Program-made: the position numbers and the translations under genes
Shown here: piece by piece, positions 18,435-28,689 of the stretch
Numbering within the stretch: position 1 is the stretch's first letter
Layout: each line of letters begins with the position of its first letter
The notes under the pieces: model-generated
Seen by the model: only the letters and a program-made list of their open reading frames with translations
Told to the model about the DNA's origin: nothing
The model's database searches: none
Origin: Halalkalibacter alkalisediminis
GTDB lineage: Bacteria; Bacillota; Bacilli; Bacillales; Bacillaceae_D
Direction: 5' to 3'
Assembly (NCBI RefSeq): GCF_028610705.1
Contig: NZ_JAQQWT010000006.1
Span: 1 to 64,000 of the forward strand
Length of the DNA stretch: 64,000 bases

Positions 18435-19610
18435 TCATGAACGAAGCTTCAAGGATTGGTCAAGGACCACCGCCTCTTCTACATTAGTTGGAATAACAGG
18501 GTTTCTTAATCTTTTAAACATTCCTTGCTTTGACTCAACTTTTCCTAAATAGCCAATTCGAGTTAGAAAATGAAGAAAGCCGTCTATCGCTTGCGTCCAA
18601 GGTTCAGAAATTCGTCTAAGCATAAGCCATCTATTTTCTATATAAGGAAAGAGGCATTGAATAACAATTTTTCTAGAGAAAGGCTGGTTTAGTGGTTGGT
18701 GTTGCAAACATTCAAAAAGGATAAGCAGTTGCCAGTGGTAAGGAGAAGAGGAAATGAGGTAATGATAAGCGGTTGGCCAACCTGTTTCAATGGGAAAAAG
18801 ACTTGGAGGTATACCATTTTTATAGAGGAGTTCCCTAATGATTCTTTCGATCTTTGCAGGGTAAGGCGATAAATTTTTGTAGCGCCAATTTTTTCGAACA
18901 GTCATCCATTTATCAAACATATTGCCTTTACCTTCAAAGTTTGGTTGAACAATAGAATGTAAGGGTGTTTTAAAAAGAGGACTCTCATGATAAGAAGCCA
19001 AAAATTTAGTAGAAGAATATGGAGTAATTTGATGGAGTTGAGCAAATCGAGTTTGTTCAGGGCAAAAATAAGTTAAGTGAAAAAAGTGACTCTTGCTTGT
19101 ATGAGTACACAACCATTCGTAAGATTTGAGTGAAAATGTGTGGGGACCAAAGCGTTTTAACCTGTTTCCGCCGAGTATCCATATAGGAATAATGCCAATT
19201 TGATTATAACCTTGAGTTCTTTTTTCTAAGAGAGTCGTTTCAATCGGGGAACATTGATATTCTATGGCGTAGAGAGTGTCATTGAAGCGAAATAAAAGGT
19301 CCGGGCGTTGCCTAATAATGGGAAGATAGCATTCTAATGCAACTTTGACTTGATGTGATTGTAACCATTGGTATAAAAATTTTTTTCCCTTTAAATGATA
19401 TAAACTTTCATTTTCTCCTAAATCACTACATGCCGCATGAGGTTCATGAGCAAAATGCCATAATCTCGTTGTACCAAGTTTTAATTGAACAGACGCTTCA
19501 CAAACTGGACAAAAAAATGACCTTTTTTTTCGTAGCTCCTTTAATTCGTCTAGGTGCCAATCATCGACTAAGGAGATTTTTGTACCATCTTTAAATTTTG
19601 CAATAAACAC
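18435..19610 (-). CDS. coiA: Competence protein CoiA-like, putative nuclease
   Basis: This 391-residue protein starts at GTG 19610 after AGGTGGA. An N-terminal CPVC pair and WHFAHEPHAAC form a possible zinc module (residues 35-62). A central segment RPDLLF then AIEYQCS (about residues 107-125) has the spacing of a PD-(D/E)xK nuclease core. The C-terminal 200 residues are basic and aromatic. CoiA is induced in competence in B. subtilis and is needed for recombination of incoming DNA in streptococci. Context is mecA-(cls)-coiA-pepF. Confidence 0.82.
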   Translation of the reverse strand: MFIAKFKDGTKISLVDDWHLDELKELRKKRSFFCPVCEASVQLKLGTTRLWHFAHEPHAACSDLGENESLYHLKGKKFLYQWLQSHQVKVALECYLPIIRQRPDLLFRFNDTLYAIEYQCSPIETTLLEKRTQGYNQIGIIPIWILGGNRLKRFGPHTFSLKSYEWLCTHTSKSHFFHLTYFCPEQTRFAQLHQITPYSSTKFLASYHESPLFKTPLHSIVQPNFEGKGNMFDKWMTVRKNWRYKNLSPYPAKIERIIRELLYKNGIPPSLFPIETGWPTAYHYLISSSPYHWQLLILFECLQHQPLNQPFSRKIVIQCLFPYIENRWLMLRRISEPWTQAIDGFLHFLTRIGYLGKVESKQGMFKRLRNPVIPTNVEEAVVLDQSLKLRS

Positions 19611-19708
19611 AAATCCACCTCCAATTAAGCTATTCCCCTCTATAGTTCGTCTTCTAAATCTTTAATTCCTCCTTTCTTTATAAACATTCTCCTTTACCTC
19701 ATCAATAG

Positions 19709-19745
19709 AAAAAAAGCCACTATTCGCACTGAAGCGACTTAGTGA
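19709..19745 (-). terminator. Terminator of cls
   Basis: On the minus strand CACTA..TCGC pairs with GCGA.TAGTG, followed by GGCTTTTTTT. Confidence 0.7.
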
Positions 19746-19746
19746 C

Positions 19747-21258
19747 CTACAATAAAGGAGACAATAACCTTGAAGTTGATTCAATAATACGATGGAAAAT
19801 AGAACGATTTTTAAATAATTGATAACTTAGCTGATTGGAATGTTCCAAATCATAGACATAGTCGCTCACGAGAGTCGTAACACTTTTTGTTCGATAAAGA
19901 AATGCATTAACCTCAAAATTCAAGTGAAAACTACGCATGTCCATATTGGATGTTCCAATTGAAGCAATTTCGTGATCAACAATGATTAATTTACTATGCA
20001 TAAAGCCTCGATTATACTCATATACTTTCACTCCTGCTTCCAATAATTCAGGAAAATAAGAGCGTGACGCATGGAAAACGATGCGTTTATCCGGCCGACT
20101 AGGGACTAGCAAACGAACATCAATTCCACTTAATGCAGCAATCTTTATGGCACTTAATATATCATCGTCAGGTATAAAGTAAGGACTAGCGATCCAAATC
20201 GATTTCTTCGCCGATGTAATCATTGAAAAGAAAAGTTTCTTATTAATTTCCCAGCGCGTATCTGGGCCACTTGCGATCATCTGTACCCCGCCATCCGCAT
20301 GAACAGATGTAAGTACTGGTGATAGATACGTTGGATTTAAAATCGTCTCACCTGTTTGATAATACCAGTCTTGCAAGAAGATTAGTTGCAAAGTCCGAAC
20401 ACCTTCCCCTCTAACAAACAAATGAGTATCTCGCCAGTTCCCAAAATAAGAATGTCGACCTAAATATTCATCCCCAATATTCAACCCACCTACAAATCCA
20501 ATAACACCGTCAATAACAATAATTTTCCGATGATTTCTATAGTTGATTTTATGATTCAAAAAAGGAAGTTTCACTGGTGCAAAAGCTACAATCTCAACAC
20601 CAGCACCTTTTAACTCCTGTATGTAAAACTTAGATAATCTCCAACTCCCTACTGCATCGTAAAGAAAACGGACTTCAATACCAGCCTTTGCTTTTTCAAT
20701 TAATATGTCTTTTATCTCTTGTCCAAGCTCATCATCACGAACAATATAATACTCAAGATGGATATGATGTTCTGCTAACTTCAATGCCTCTAGAATATGA
20801 GCAAATGTTTCTTTCCCATCTGTAAGTACTTTTGTTTCTGTAGAAAATGAAACTGGATTATTTCCTAATCGTTGGGCTAAACGAAAAAGTAATTGTTGAT
20901 GGCCTCCCATATTTTTCATTTGATCTTCATTTAATTGTCTTTGTCCTTCAATTTTTCTAAAGGCTTGCTCATCTTGAATCGCTTTCATTGAAAAAGAGCG
21001 ATTCTTCCGATGATTTTGACCAAAAAGCAAATAAAAGAAAAATCCAAAAAGCGGAAATGCAGCTAATACTAATAACCAAGTTAAGGTCTTTGTTGGATGG
21101 CGGTTCTCAAAGAAAATGACAACAGCAATAAACAAAACCGATAACGAGAAGGCCACACTCAGTGCTCCTACAACCCAACCTTCCCAGTACCCTCTTGTCA
21201 TATAAAGCAATGCTAGTAAAACAGATAAAAAGACCATAATATTTAACTGATTCTTCAT
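19747..21258 (-). CDS. cls: Cardiolipin synthase
   Basis: This 503-residue membrane phospholipase-D-family enzyme condenses phosphatidylglycerol to cardiolipin. Two N-terminal helices (about residues 3-55) are followed by two HKD motifs: NHRKIIVIDG near residue 230 and MHSKLIIVDHEIASIGTSN near 410. ATG 21258 follows GGAGAG. It is inserted between mecA and coiA relative to B. subtilis, where those genes are adjacent. Confidence 0.92.
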   Translation of the reverse strand: MKNQLNIMVFLSVLLALLYMTRGYWEGWVVGALSVAFSLSVLFIAVVIFFENRHPTKTLTWLLVLAAFPLFGFFFYLLFGQNHRKNRSFSMKAIQDEQAFRKIEGQRQLNEDQMKNMGGHQQLLFRLAQRLGNNPVSFSTETKVLTDGKETFAHILEALKLAEHHIHLEYYIVRDDELGQEIKDILIEKAKAGIEVRFLYDAVGSWRLSKFYIQELKGAGVEIVAFAPVKLPFLNHKINYRNHRKIIVIDGVIGFVGGLNIGDEYLGRHSYFGNWRDTHLFVRGEGVRTLQLIFLQDWYYQTGETILNPTYLSPVLTSVHADGGVQMIASGPDTRWEINKKLFFSMITSAKKSIWIASPYFIPDDDILSAIKIAALSGIDVRLLVPSRPDKRIVFHASRSYFPELLEAGVKVYEYNRGFMHSKLIIVDHEIASIGTSNMDMRSFHLNFEVNAFLYRTKSVTTLVSDYVYDLEHSNQLSYQLFKNRSIFHRIIESTSRLLSPLL

Positions 21259-21305
21259 TACACTCTCCATTCATTAACAACCACTAATCATCCAGCTATT
21301 GAAAT

Positions 21306-21342
21306 AAAAAAGGGGGTTGATCCAAAGGATCTCCCCCCATTT
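21306..21342 (-). terminator. Terminator of mecA
   Basis: On the minus strand GGGGG..GATCC-TTT-GGATC..CCCCC is followed by TTTTTT. Confidence 0.85.
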
Positions 21343-21414
21343 CAAATAAACAAACGAGAATTGTTGTTTTGGGGTGTACTCAGGCATGTTCCAACTCACC
21401 CATGACATTCTCAC

Positions 21415-22062
21415 TTACTTTGAAAATGACTTACGAATAACCGGTAATGCATTTTCCTTCACTATCTCTTTCCCATACTCCTTCATGCGATAGATGGAAA
21501 GATCGGATTCATATCCATATTCAAGCATTTGGCTTAACATATCATCCTGCTCGTCTTCGTTATATCGCTCATCATTAAAGAGTACGTGCAAGTAGTAAGT
21601 CCCCTCAAAATGGTACAACTCATTATATAGATCAGTAATAAAGAAATTGTGACTCAATGCGATAACATCTTCAAAATCTTTAAAACCAATTACAATTTCA
21701 AGATGATCATTTGTCGAATCTAATTCATCATCTTCGTTACCAGCCATTAAGTCAACAAGGCTTGATTCTCCTGAATCTTTGTCTGAAACCGGAATTTCTA
21801 ATTTAACATTTCCATCTGAGACTTGACCTCTTGTAACAACAATTTCAAGCCCTTTATCTAACGCATGAATTTGAATCCATAAAGGTCCATCTAACTCAAA
21901 TTCATCATCTCTATCGTTCGCTTCGTTCATCATTTCGAAGAAGAGCTCTTCTCCACGCTCACGATTATACCAAATTTCATCTCGATCAAAGCCTCTATCC
22001 TCAATATCTGTATACGTAATATAAAACTTAATGGTCGTATCATTGACGCGTTCAATATCCAT
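21415..22062 (-). CDS. mecA: ClpC adaptor protein MecA
   Basis: This 215-residue adaptor targets ComK, ComS and other proteins to ClpCP and activates the ClpC ATPase. The N-terminus MDIERVNDTTIKFYITYTD and the DEIWYNRERGEELFFEMM segment are diagnostic. An acidic linker (DDELDSTND, residues about 105-120) separates the N-domain from the C-domain. AGGAGGGAGAG precedes ATG 22062. It lies between spx/yjbE and coiA, as in B. subtilis. Confidence 0.95.
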   Translation of the reverse strand: MDIERVNDTTIKFYITYTDIEDRGFDRDEIWYNRERGEELFFEMMNEANDRDDEFELDGPLWIQIHALDKGLEIVVTRGQVSDGNVKLEIPVSDKDSGESSLVDLMAGNEDDELDSTNDHLEIVIGFKDFEDVIALSHNFFITDLYNELYHFEGTYYLHVLFNDERYNEDEQDDMLSQMLEYGYESDLSIYRMKEYGKEIVKENALPVIRKSFSK

Positions 22063-22499
22063 TTTCGCTCTCCCTCCTAATCAGTAATAGCCGCTTAACT
22101 AACTCATGATGAGGTGTCTAGCCAGCCCTCTTCAATTCCTAAGTAAGGATAACAATTGTACACAGCTAACTCTTATAATACTATTTCGTTATTTGTGTTC
22201 ATTTCCCTTCCTCACTTTAAAGAATCTTATAGGTAACTTCATTCCCTCTTCAGCATAAGATGCTTACTTCTATTTTATGATAAATCCTTTGAAATTGGAA
22301 ATCTAAAAACTGGATTATATCATATTTTCAAAAAATCAGCGTTTCTCATCATATTTTTATCACCTAAACCATATTGTTTGTTTATAGGGTCAGACAAGCC
22401 CCATACATGTAACGAGCGACTGTTATTGATAAATGTATGAGGTGTTAATGATCATTATGAAACAAATAATGGAAATGAGCCAAAGGATGATGCTAAATT
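22063..22499. other. Intergenic region upstream of yjbE
   Basis: This 437-base divergent region is AT-rich. TATAAT at about 22174 lacks a good -35. A 32-codon Met-rich frame starts near 22449 and overlaps the yjbE start. No manganese riboswitch of the kind seen at 32.7 kb is visible here. Confidence 0.4.
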
Positions 22500-23162
22500 A
22501 TGGAAACAGATTTTCTGATCTCTCTCTTAACTATTATTGGTATTGATATAATTTTAGGAGGTGACAACGCTATCGTTGTCGCACTCGCTTGTAGAAATTT
22601 ACCAAAGGAAATTCGCAATCGCGCCATTATCCTTGGAATTGGTTTAGCCCTAGTCACGAGAATGTCCTTAACTGTTGTCGCTGTTCAACTATTAGAGATT
22701 CCCTTTCTCCTTGCTATAAGCGGTGCTCTTCTCATTTATATAGCGTATAGTTTATTATCCGATCAAGCCGATAAACGTGATATTGATGGAGGAACAAACC
22801 TTTGGAGCGCTATTAAAGCTATTATTATTGCTGATCTTGTAATGGGGTTTGATAATGTCATTGCTGTAGCAGGAGCCGCACATGGTGATCATCTATTAGT
22901 CATGATCGGTTTGCTTGTTTCGGTTCCCATTATTATTTGGGGTAGTAAATTAATCTTAAATGTATTTGACCGTTTTCCTATTATTGTATATTTGGGAGCC
23001 GGTATCCTTGCTTATACAGCTAGTCGAATGATCACACATGAGGAAATGCTAGCACCTTTATTTAGCCAGCATCCCCTGTTTACATTAACCTTTAAAATTT
23101 TCATTATAGCAGGAGTTATTATCGCCGGTGTTATTCGTATTAAGTTTCCAAAGAAAGATTAA
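22500..23162 (+). CDS. yjbE: TerC-family integral membrane protein (YjbE)
   Basis: This 220-residue protein has about seven membrane helices. The two inverted halves carry acidic metal motifs GGDNAIVVALACRN near residue 20 and GFDNVIAVAGAAHGD near 120. TerC proteins export Mn2+ and support metallation of secreted enzymes in Bacillus; the length equals YjbE (218). AAAGGATGATG is the ribosome site. It is divergent from mecA. Confidence 0.88.
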   Translation: METDFLISLLTIIGIDIILGGDNAIVVALACRNLPKEIRNRAIILGIGLALVTRMSLTVVAVQLLEIPFLLAISGALLIYIAYSLLSDQADKRDIDGGTNLWSAIKAIIIADLVMGFDNVIAVAGAAHGDHLLVMIGLLVSVPIIIWGSKLILNVFDRFPIIVYLGAGILAYTASRMITHEEMLAPLFSQHPLFTLTFKIFIIAGVIIAGVIRIKFPKKD

Positions 23163-23287
23163 TACCTCAATATTACTTCTCTATGCGTGAATATCCCTAG
23201 TAATCCTTTAAGTGATGAGATACTCATTGCTTAGAGGTTTTTTGATTGCTTTCGGCTTTGAAAAACCTTTTAAGCTTCTCGAAGATA

Positions 23288-23342
23288 GCAATGGCTTCTC
23301 TCGCTGCGCGCCTTCTGAGATGGCAGCGGTTCTGCTCATTGC
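23288..23342 (-). repeat. Dispersed structured repeat, copy B
   Basis: Read on the minus strand it starts GCAATGAGCAGAACCGCTGCC, contains the pair CGCTGC/GCAGCG and ends GAGAGAAGCCATTGC. Copy C at 45386 has the same ends and a changed but still paired inner stem. Confidence 0.65.
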
Positions 23343-23344
23343 AT

Positions 23345-23387
23345 AGAGCAATCCCAAAAGGGAAGGTCGCCCTTTTGGAATTGCTCT
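23345..23387. repeat. Inverted repeat next to repeat copy B
   Basis: Arms AGAGCAATCCCAAAAGGG and its near-perfect complement face each other over a 7-base loop. No T run follows on either strand, so it is a hairpin of unknown role rather than a clear terminator. Confidence 0.6.
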
Positions 23388-23421
23388 AAAACCCCTCTAC
23401 ATTTGATTGTAGAAGGGTTTT
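23388..23421. terminator. Terminator of spx
   Basis: AAAACCCCTCTAC pairs with GTAGAAGGGTTTT across an 8-base loop. It lies directly after the spx stop on the minus strand and is usable in both directions. Confidence 0.75.
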
Positions 23422-23423
23422 AA

Positions 23424-24175
<752 letters not shown>

Positions 24176-25384
24176 TTGAAAAATTGGTTTTGGCTAGTAC
24201 TCTTATTCATTTTTATTCCTGCCTGCGCTACCGATGATATTACAAGTGACCAAATTGAACGGCAACGTCTGCTTGTTGATGTTGCAACCATTGAGCAAAG
24301 CTCAATCAATCAAAAACTAGAGTTATCTGGACAAGTACTTCCTCGAAATCAAGTACCTCTTGTGACAGCACTACCACTTGAAGTAAAAGAGTTACACGTT
24401 GAAGTTGGACAAACAGTAGAAGCTGGTGAACGATTGCTCACCCTTGAAGACCGTGAAGCTCTTAGACAATTAAATCAAGCTCGCAGTGCAGTTACTCAGT
24501 TAGAAAAAGCCCTCGCTCAGGCTAGGGAAATAAATCAATCAATCGCAAGCAATGTCGGTAACCTACAAGAATTGCAGCAAGAGTTACAGAAATCGATTGA
24601 TCGTTCACGTGCAGTTATTGACGAATTAAATCGAGATGAACTTGAAGATTCACTCATTGACTTACTACAGACATCTCTTGAAGTTTCACTTAACCAAGCA
24701 GAGTTAGCTCAAGCAGCTAGTTCTGGGAATTTCACACTCGTTAATACGATTGAACTCGAAATTCAATTAGAAAGTGCTGAAAATGCTGTTAAGCAAGCTG
24801 AGGAAGCTGTGCAATCTTCAAATGTAGTTGCTCCTATAACTGGCGTTGTATCGCAAGTAGATGTAACTGTTGGCCAGACCGCTTTGCCTAGTCAACCTTT
24901 AATAGTCATCTCAGATTTAGCTAAAATGGATGCAGTGTTTTCGGTTAATAGTTTTCAAGTAGCCAAGCTTACTTCCGGATTACCTGCAACGCTTTCTATT
25001 ACAGGAATTGATGACACTCTAACTGGGGCGATCTCAACCATATCACCCGTTATCAATCCACAAACGAATACCTTTTCCGTCCTGGTCCCATTAGAAAATG
25101 AATCCTTACGCTTAAAAGGCGGAATGAGAACAAATGCTGTTATCGATTTAGATACGATTACTGAAACAATAGTTGTTCCTGCTAACGGTCTTTTATACGA
25201 AAGCGGAGAACCCTATGTTTTTGTCGTCACAGAGAATACGGCGAGAAGGCAAGAGGTAGAGCTAGGTTCAAGAGAAGGAGAATGGATAGAAGTGATTTCT
25301 GGTCTTGAAGAGAATGATCAAATTGTGACCACTGGTAAAGAACGATTGACTGACGGTTCCGAAATTACGATTCGAAGTGAGTGA
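24176..25384 (+). CDS. RND efflux periplasmic-adaptor-type lipoprotein (HlyD/AcrA family)
   Basis: This 402-residue membrane-fusion subunit starts at TTG 24176 after TAGGAG. A signal peptide ends in the lipobox IPAC (Cys near residue 18). A biotinyl-lipoyl half (VKELHVEVGQTVEAGERLLTLED), a coiled-coil hairpin of about 110 residues (95-215), the second lipoyl half (VVAPITGVVSQVDVTVGQ) and beta-barrel segments follow. Its TGA overlaps the next GTG by 4 bases, so it pairs with the RND pump. The cargo is unknown. Confidence 0.9.
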   Translation: MKNWFWLVLLFIFIPACATDDITSDQIERQRLLVDVATIEQSSINQKLELSGQVLPRNQVPLVTALPLEVKELHVEVGQTVEAGERLLTLEDREALRQLNQARSAVTQLEKALAQAREINQSIASNVGNLQELQQELQKSIDRSRAVIDELNRDELEDSLIDLLQTSLEVSLNQAELAQAASSGNFTLVNTIELEIQLESAENAVKQAEEAVQSSNVVAPITGVVSQVDVTVGQTALPSQPLIVISDLAKMDAVFSVNSFQVAKLTSGLPATLSITGIDDTLTGAISTISPVINPQTNTFSVLVPLENESLRLKGGMRTNAVIDLDTITETIVVPANGLLYESGEPYVFVVTENTARRQEVELGSREGEWIEVISGLEENDQIVTTGKERLTDGSEITIRSE

Positions 25385-28300
25385 AAAAAGCGATGAATTT
25401 AGCAAAACTTTCTGTACTTAGGCCAGTAGCAATGGCAATGGTGATCGTCCTATTAATTATATTAGGAACGGTTTCGTTACGAAATCTACCTGTCGACCTT
25501 TTCCCTGAATTAAACTTTCCAGTTGTAGCCGTTACTGCCTCTTATGAAGGGGCTGGTCCTGAGGAAATTGAACAACTCATTACGCGTCCTATTGAAGAGA
25601 TGATAGCAAGTGTACCAAACGTTGAATCCGTTTCATCTACATCTAGAACAGGCGGAGCTTTAATTCTCGTTTCCTTTGACTGGGGTACAAATCTTGATTT
25701 TGCTACCCTTACTATGCGAGAGCGAATTGATCAAATTCGCGAAAATTTACCTGCTGGAGTTGCTGCTCCTCAAGTGATGCGCTTTGACCCTAGTATGCTT
25801 CCAATTGTTCAGCTAGCGATAACTGAACCAAGAGAAAACATTGCTGAGGCTAAAAAGCTCATTGAAAATGAAATTCAACCGAGGCTTGATTCTATTGATG
25901 GTGTGGCTGCTGTTCAGATAGAAGGAGGAATTGACCAAGAAATTCGTCTTGATGTTGATCCTGAGAGTCTTGCGAATTATGGCCTAAGTATAACGGATTT
26001 ACAACAACTTATCGGTAGCGAGAATCTTAATATTCCAGGTGGACAAATACAAGATGCTAATCAGAGTTTGCCTATACGTGTTACCGGGGAATTTCAATCG
26101 GTTTACGATCTGGAAATTTTACCAATCACAACTCGTGAAGGTTTAATTCCTCTTGGTGAACTTGTCACAATCATTGAGACAACCGCGCCCATTTCACAGC
26201 AAAGTTATTTGAATGGAATACCTACTGTAGGCTTATCGGTACTTAAAGCATCTGGTACTAACACAGTTACAGTAGCAAGGTCCATTAATAGAGAGATAAT
26301 AGAATTAAAGAGCCTTCTACCAGAAGGTGTCGAAATTGAAACAATCTTTGATCAGAGCCGTTTTATTGAACAATCCATTCGTGCCGTCGCTTGGAACATT
26401 GTTCTTGGCGGGGTTTTAGCTGCTTTTGTTTTATATACTTTTTTAAGGAATGTTAGAAGTACTCTTATTATCGGGCTTTCTATTCCTATTTCAATTATTA
26501 CAACGTTCCTCTTTCTTTATTTTTATGGAGAAACGCTAAATATCTTAACGCTTGGAGGGCTTGCACTAGGTGTTGGGATGATGGTTGATAACGCAATCGT
26601 TATCTTAGAGAACATCTACAGAAAAAGGCAATTAGGAGAAGGAATGAAGGAAGCCTCTATTAATGGGACCAATGAAATTGGCGGGGCGATTGTGGCTTCG
26701 ACCTTAACAACAGTTGTCGTCTTTCTTCCCATTGTTTTTGTAGATGGTTTAGCCGCTCAATTGTTTAAACCACTTGCGATTACAGTTGCCTTTTCACTAC
26801 TTGCATCCTTAATTACAGCCCTAATCATAGTGCCTTTATTATCGTCCACCTTTATGCAAGTGAATGACGATACATCAGCTTTTCAACGTGGTTTTGATAG
26901 AACCAGAGCTCTATATAAACGATTACTTACTGCCGCATTAACAAAGCCAAAAACCATTCTTTATTCTACATTCGCTCTTCTAGCTGTTGCCCTTGCTTGC
27001 ATCCCTTTACTCGGGACAGAATTCTTACCAGCTCAAGATCAAAGTTTCATCAGTGTAGATGTAAGAATGCCGGTAGGTACTTCTTTAGAAGCTACCAATG
27101 AGGCGGCAAAAGAGATTGATGAACAACTTGAGTGGATTCCTGAGGTTGATCTTTCTTTTGTAACCGTTGGAGGCACCGATACCTTTACGATCGGAGCAGG
27201 CTCTCAAGCGAACCGAGCTTCTTATAGTATCTTGCTTAAGGATGTGAGGGAAAGGAATCGAACAGATCTGATGATCGCCGAAGATATTCGCAAACGTCTA
27301 CAGATTATTCCTAATGCAGATATTTCGGTTTCGGCTAGTGACACCGGATTTTCTGATAGCCCTGTATCCATTACGGTTAAAGGGCCAGACCTTCAAACAT
27401 TAAAAAGAATTACAGATAATATTATTACGAGCATTTCAAAAGTGGACGGAATACGAGAACCTTCGTCTAACTACACAGAAGGAAATCCAGAGGTGACAGT
27501 TGTCATCAATCGACAGGCCGCCGCGTCCTACGGAGTAGGTAGCGCTCAAATTGCCAACACAATTGGAAATGCGACTAGAGGTATGATCGCTACTCGCTTA
27601 GCCCGTAATGGAGAAGAGATTAATGTCCGCTTACAAGTCGAAGACCGTTATACAGCCTCAGTTGATCAATTAGAGCAACTGTTAATTGATACACCAACCG
27701 GTGAGAGAATTCCTTTAGCAGCTGTTGCAAATATTGAACTTGGACAAGGTCCTAGTTCTATTCGAAGAGCCGATCGTTTACGTGAAGTCACCGTGCGAGC
27801 CGATATTTTAAACCGTGATTTAGGAAGTGTCATTGATGATATTGAAACAAGACTGAAAGAAGAAGTACGAACCACTTTACCGAGTGGTTACCGGATCTCA
27901 TTTGGAGGACAAAATGAACAGATGAATGACGCTTTTTTCAAATTAGGTGGAGCCATCTCCTTAGCTGTCGTTCTTGTTTATATGGTTATGGCAGGTCGCT
28001 TTGAATCCTTTTTTTATCCATTTATTATTATGTTTTCTGTACCCGTTACAGCTATAGGGATCATTTTTGGATTACTTTTAACAAACCAACCTATTGGCGT
28101 TGGCTCTCTCATTGGGATATTAATTTTAACGGGCATCGTGGTAAATAATGCGATTGTACTCGTTGATTACATCAATACGTTAAAGAACAAGGGGCTTTCA
28201 ACCTATGAGGCAATCATTGAAGCGGGTCCTACAAGATTAAGACCGATTTTAATGACTGCTTTAACAACGATACTAGGTTTAATCCCCCTCACATTAGGGT

Positions 28301-28455
28301 TTGGAGAGGGAACAGAAGTTCAAAAGCCTATGGCCATTGTAATTGTTTTTGGTTTAACTGTTTCTACTTTTATTACGTTAATTCTTATTCCAGTCATTTA
28401 CGATATAACCGATAAGAGAAAAAGGAAAAAACAAGAAAAACAACTAGAGCTTTAA
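25381..28455 (+). CDS. RND-family multidrug/solute efflux transporter (AcrB/SwrC-like)
   Basis: This 1024-residue proton-driven pump has the full AcrB architecture: TM1 at the N-terminus, a large extracytoplasmic loop, TMs 2-6, a second loop and TMs 8-12. The proton-relay Asp is in TM4 (GGLALGVGMMVDNAIVILEN, near residue 405). The paralogous position in the second half is GIVVNNAIVLVDY. In Bacillus the closest known relative is SwrC/YerP, linked to surfactin export. The GTG start overlaps the adaptor stop; an in-frame ATG four codons later is an alternative. Confidence 0.92.
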   Translation: MKKAMNLAKLSVLRPVAMAMVIVLLIILGTVSLRNLPVDLFPELNFPVVAVTASYEGAGPEEIEQLITRPIEEMIASVPNVESVSSTSRTGGALILVSFDWGTNLDFATLTMRERIDQIRENLPAGVAAPQVMRFDPSMLPIVQLAITEPRENIAEAKKLIENEIQPRLDSIDGVAAVQIEGGIDQEIRLDVDPESLANYGLSITDLQQLIGSENLNIPGGQIQDANQSLPIRVTGEFQSVYDLEILPITTREGLIPLGELVTIIETTAPISQQSYLNGIPTVGLSVLKASGTNTVTVARSINREIIELKSLLPEGVEIETIFDQSRFIEQSIRAVAWNIVLGGVLAAFVLYTFLRNVRSTLIIGLSIPISIITTFLFLYFYGETLNILTLGGLALGVGMMVDNAIVILENIYRKRQLGEGMKEASINGTNEIGGAIVASTLTTVVVFLPIVFVDGLAAQLFKPLAITVAFSLLASLITALIIVPLLSSTFMQVNDDTSAFQRGFDRTRALYKRLLTAALTKPKTILYSTFALLAVALACIPLLGTEFLPAQDQSFISVDVRMPVGTSLEATNEAAKEIDEQLEWIPEVDLSFVTVGGTDTFTIGAGSQANRASYSILLKDVRERNRTDLMIAEDIRKRLQIIPNADISVSASDTGFSDSPVSITVKGPDLQTLKRITDNIITSISKVDGIREPSSNYTEGNPEVTVVINRQAAASYGVGSAQIANTIGNATRGMIATRLARNGEEINVRLQVEDRYTASVDQLEQLLIDTPTGERIPLAAVANIELGQGPSSIRRADRLREVTVRADILNRDLGSVIDDIETRLKEEVRTTLPSGYRISFGGQNEQMNDAFFKLGGAISLAVVLVYMVMAGRFESFFYPFIIMFSVPVTAIGIIFGLLLTNQPIGVGSLIGILILTGIVVNNAIVLVDYINTLKNKGLSTYEAIIEAGPTRLRPILMTALTTILGLIPLTLGFGEGTEVQKPMAIVIVFGLTVSTFITLILIPVIYDITDKRKRKKQEKQLEL

Positions 28456-28495
28456 AAAAATCCGATCTCATATTTCGTGAGAACGGATTTTTTTT
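28454..28495 (+). terminator. Terminator of RND operon
   Basis: AAAAAATCCG.TCTCA pairs with TGAGA..CGGATTTTTT and a long T run follows. Confidence 0.85.
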
Positions 28496-28518
28496 ACTAA
28501 ATTACTTTCGGTTTACTA

Positions 28519-28653
28519 TTAAGCTGTTGTTCGACGCGATGATTGTGGCATAGGGCCTCGCTTTGTTCGTTGTTTCCAATCTTGTACATTTTTCTTTAGA
28601 AAATCTTTTAGCATCTCTCTTTTTTTCTTACGCTTTATAACTTTACGTTTCAA
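28519..28653 (-). CDS. 44-residue highly basic protein
   Basis: A TTG start at 28653 follows GAGGTGATTCG. The protein is MKRKVIKRKKKREMLKDF at the start with about 40% Lys plus Arg overall. It lies 36 bases after the yjbC stop on the same strand and may be the distal gene of that operon. Function is unknown; nucleic-acid or ribosome association is only a guess. Confidence 0.5.
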   Translation of the reverse strand: MKRKVIKRKKKREMLKDFLKKNVQDWKQRTKRGPMPQSSRRTTA

Positions 28654-28689
28654 ACGAATCACCTCATTATTTAATGAACGATTCAATCC

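Noticed and set aside
23345-23387. Hairpin taken as the spx terminator
   Set aside because: It has no T run in either direction; the adjacent 23388-23421 stem fits better.
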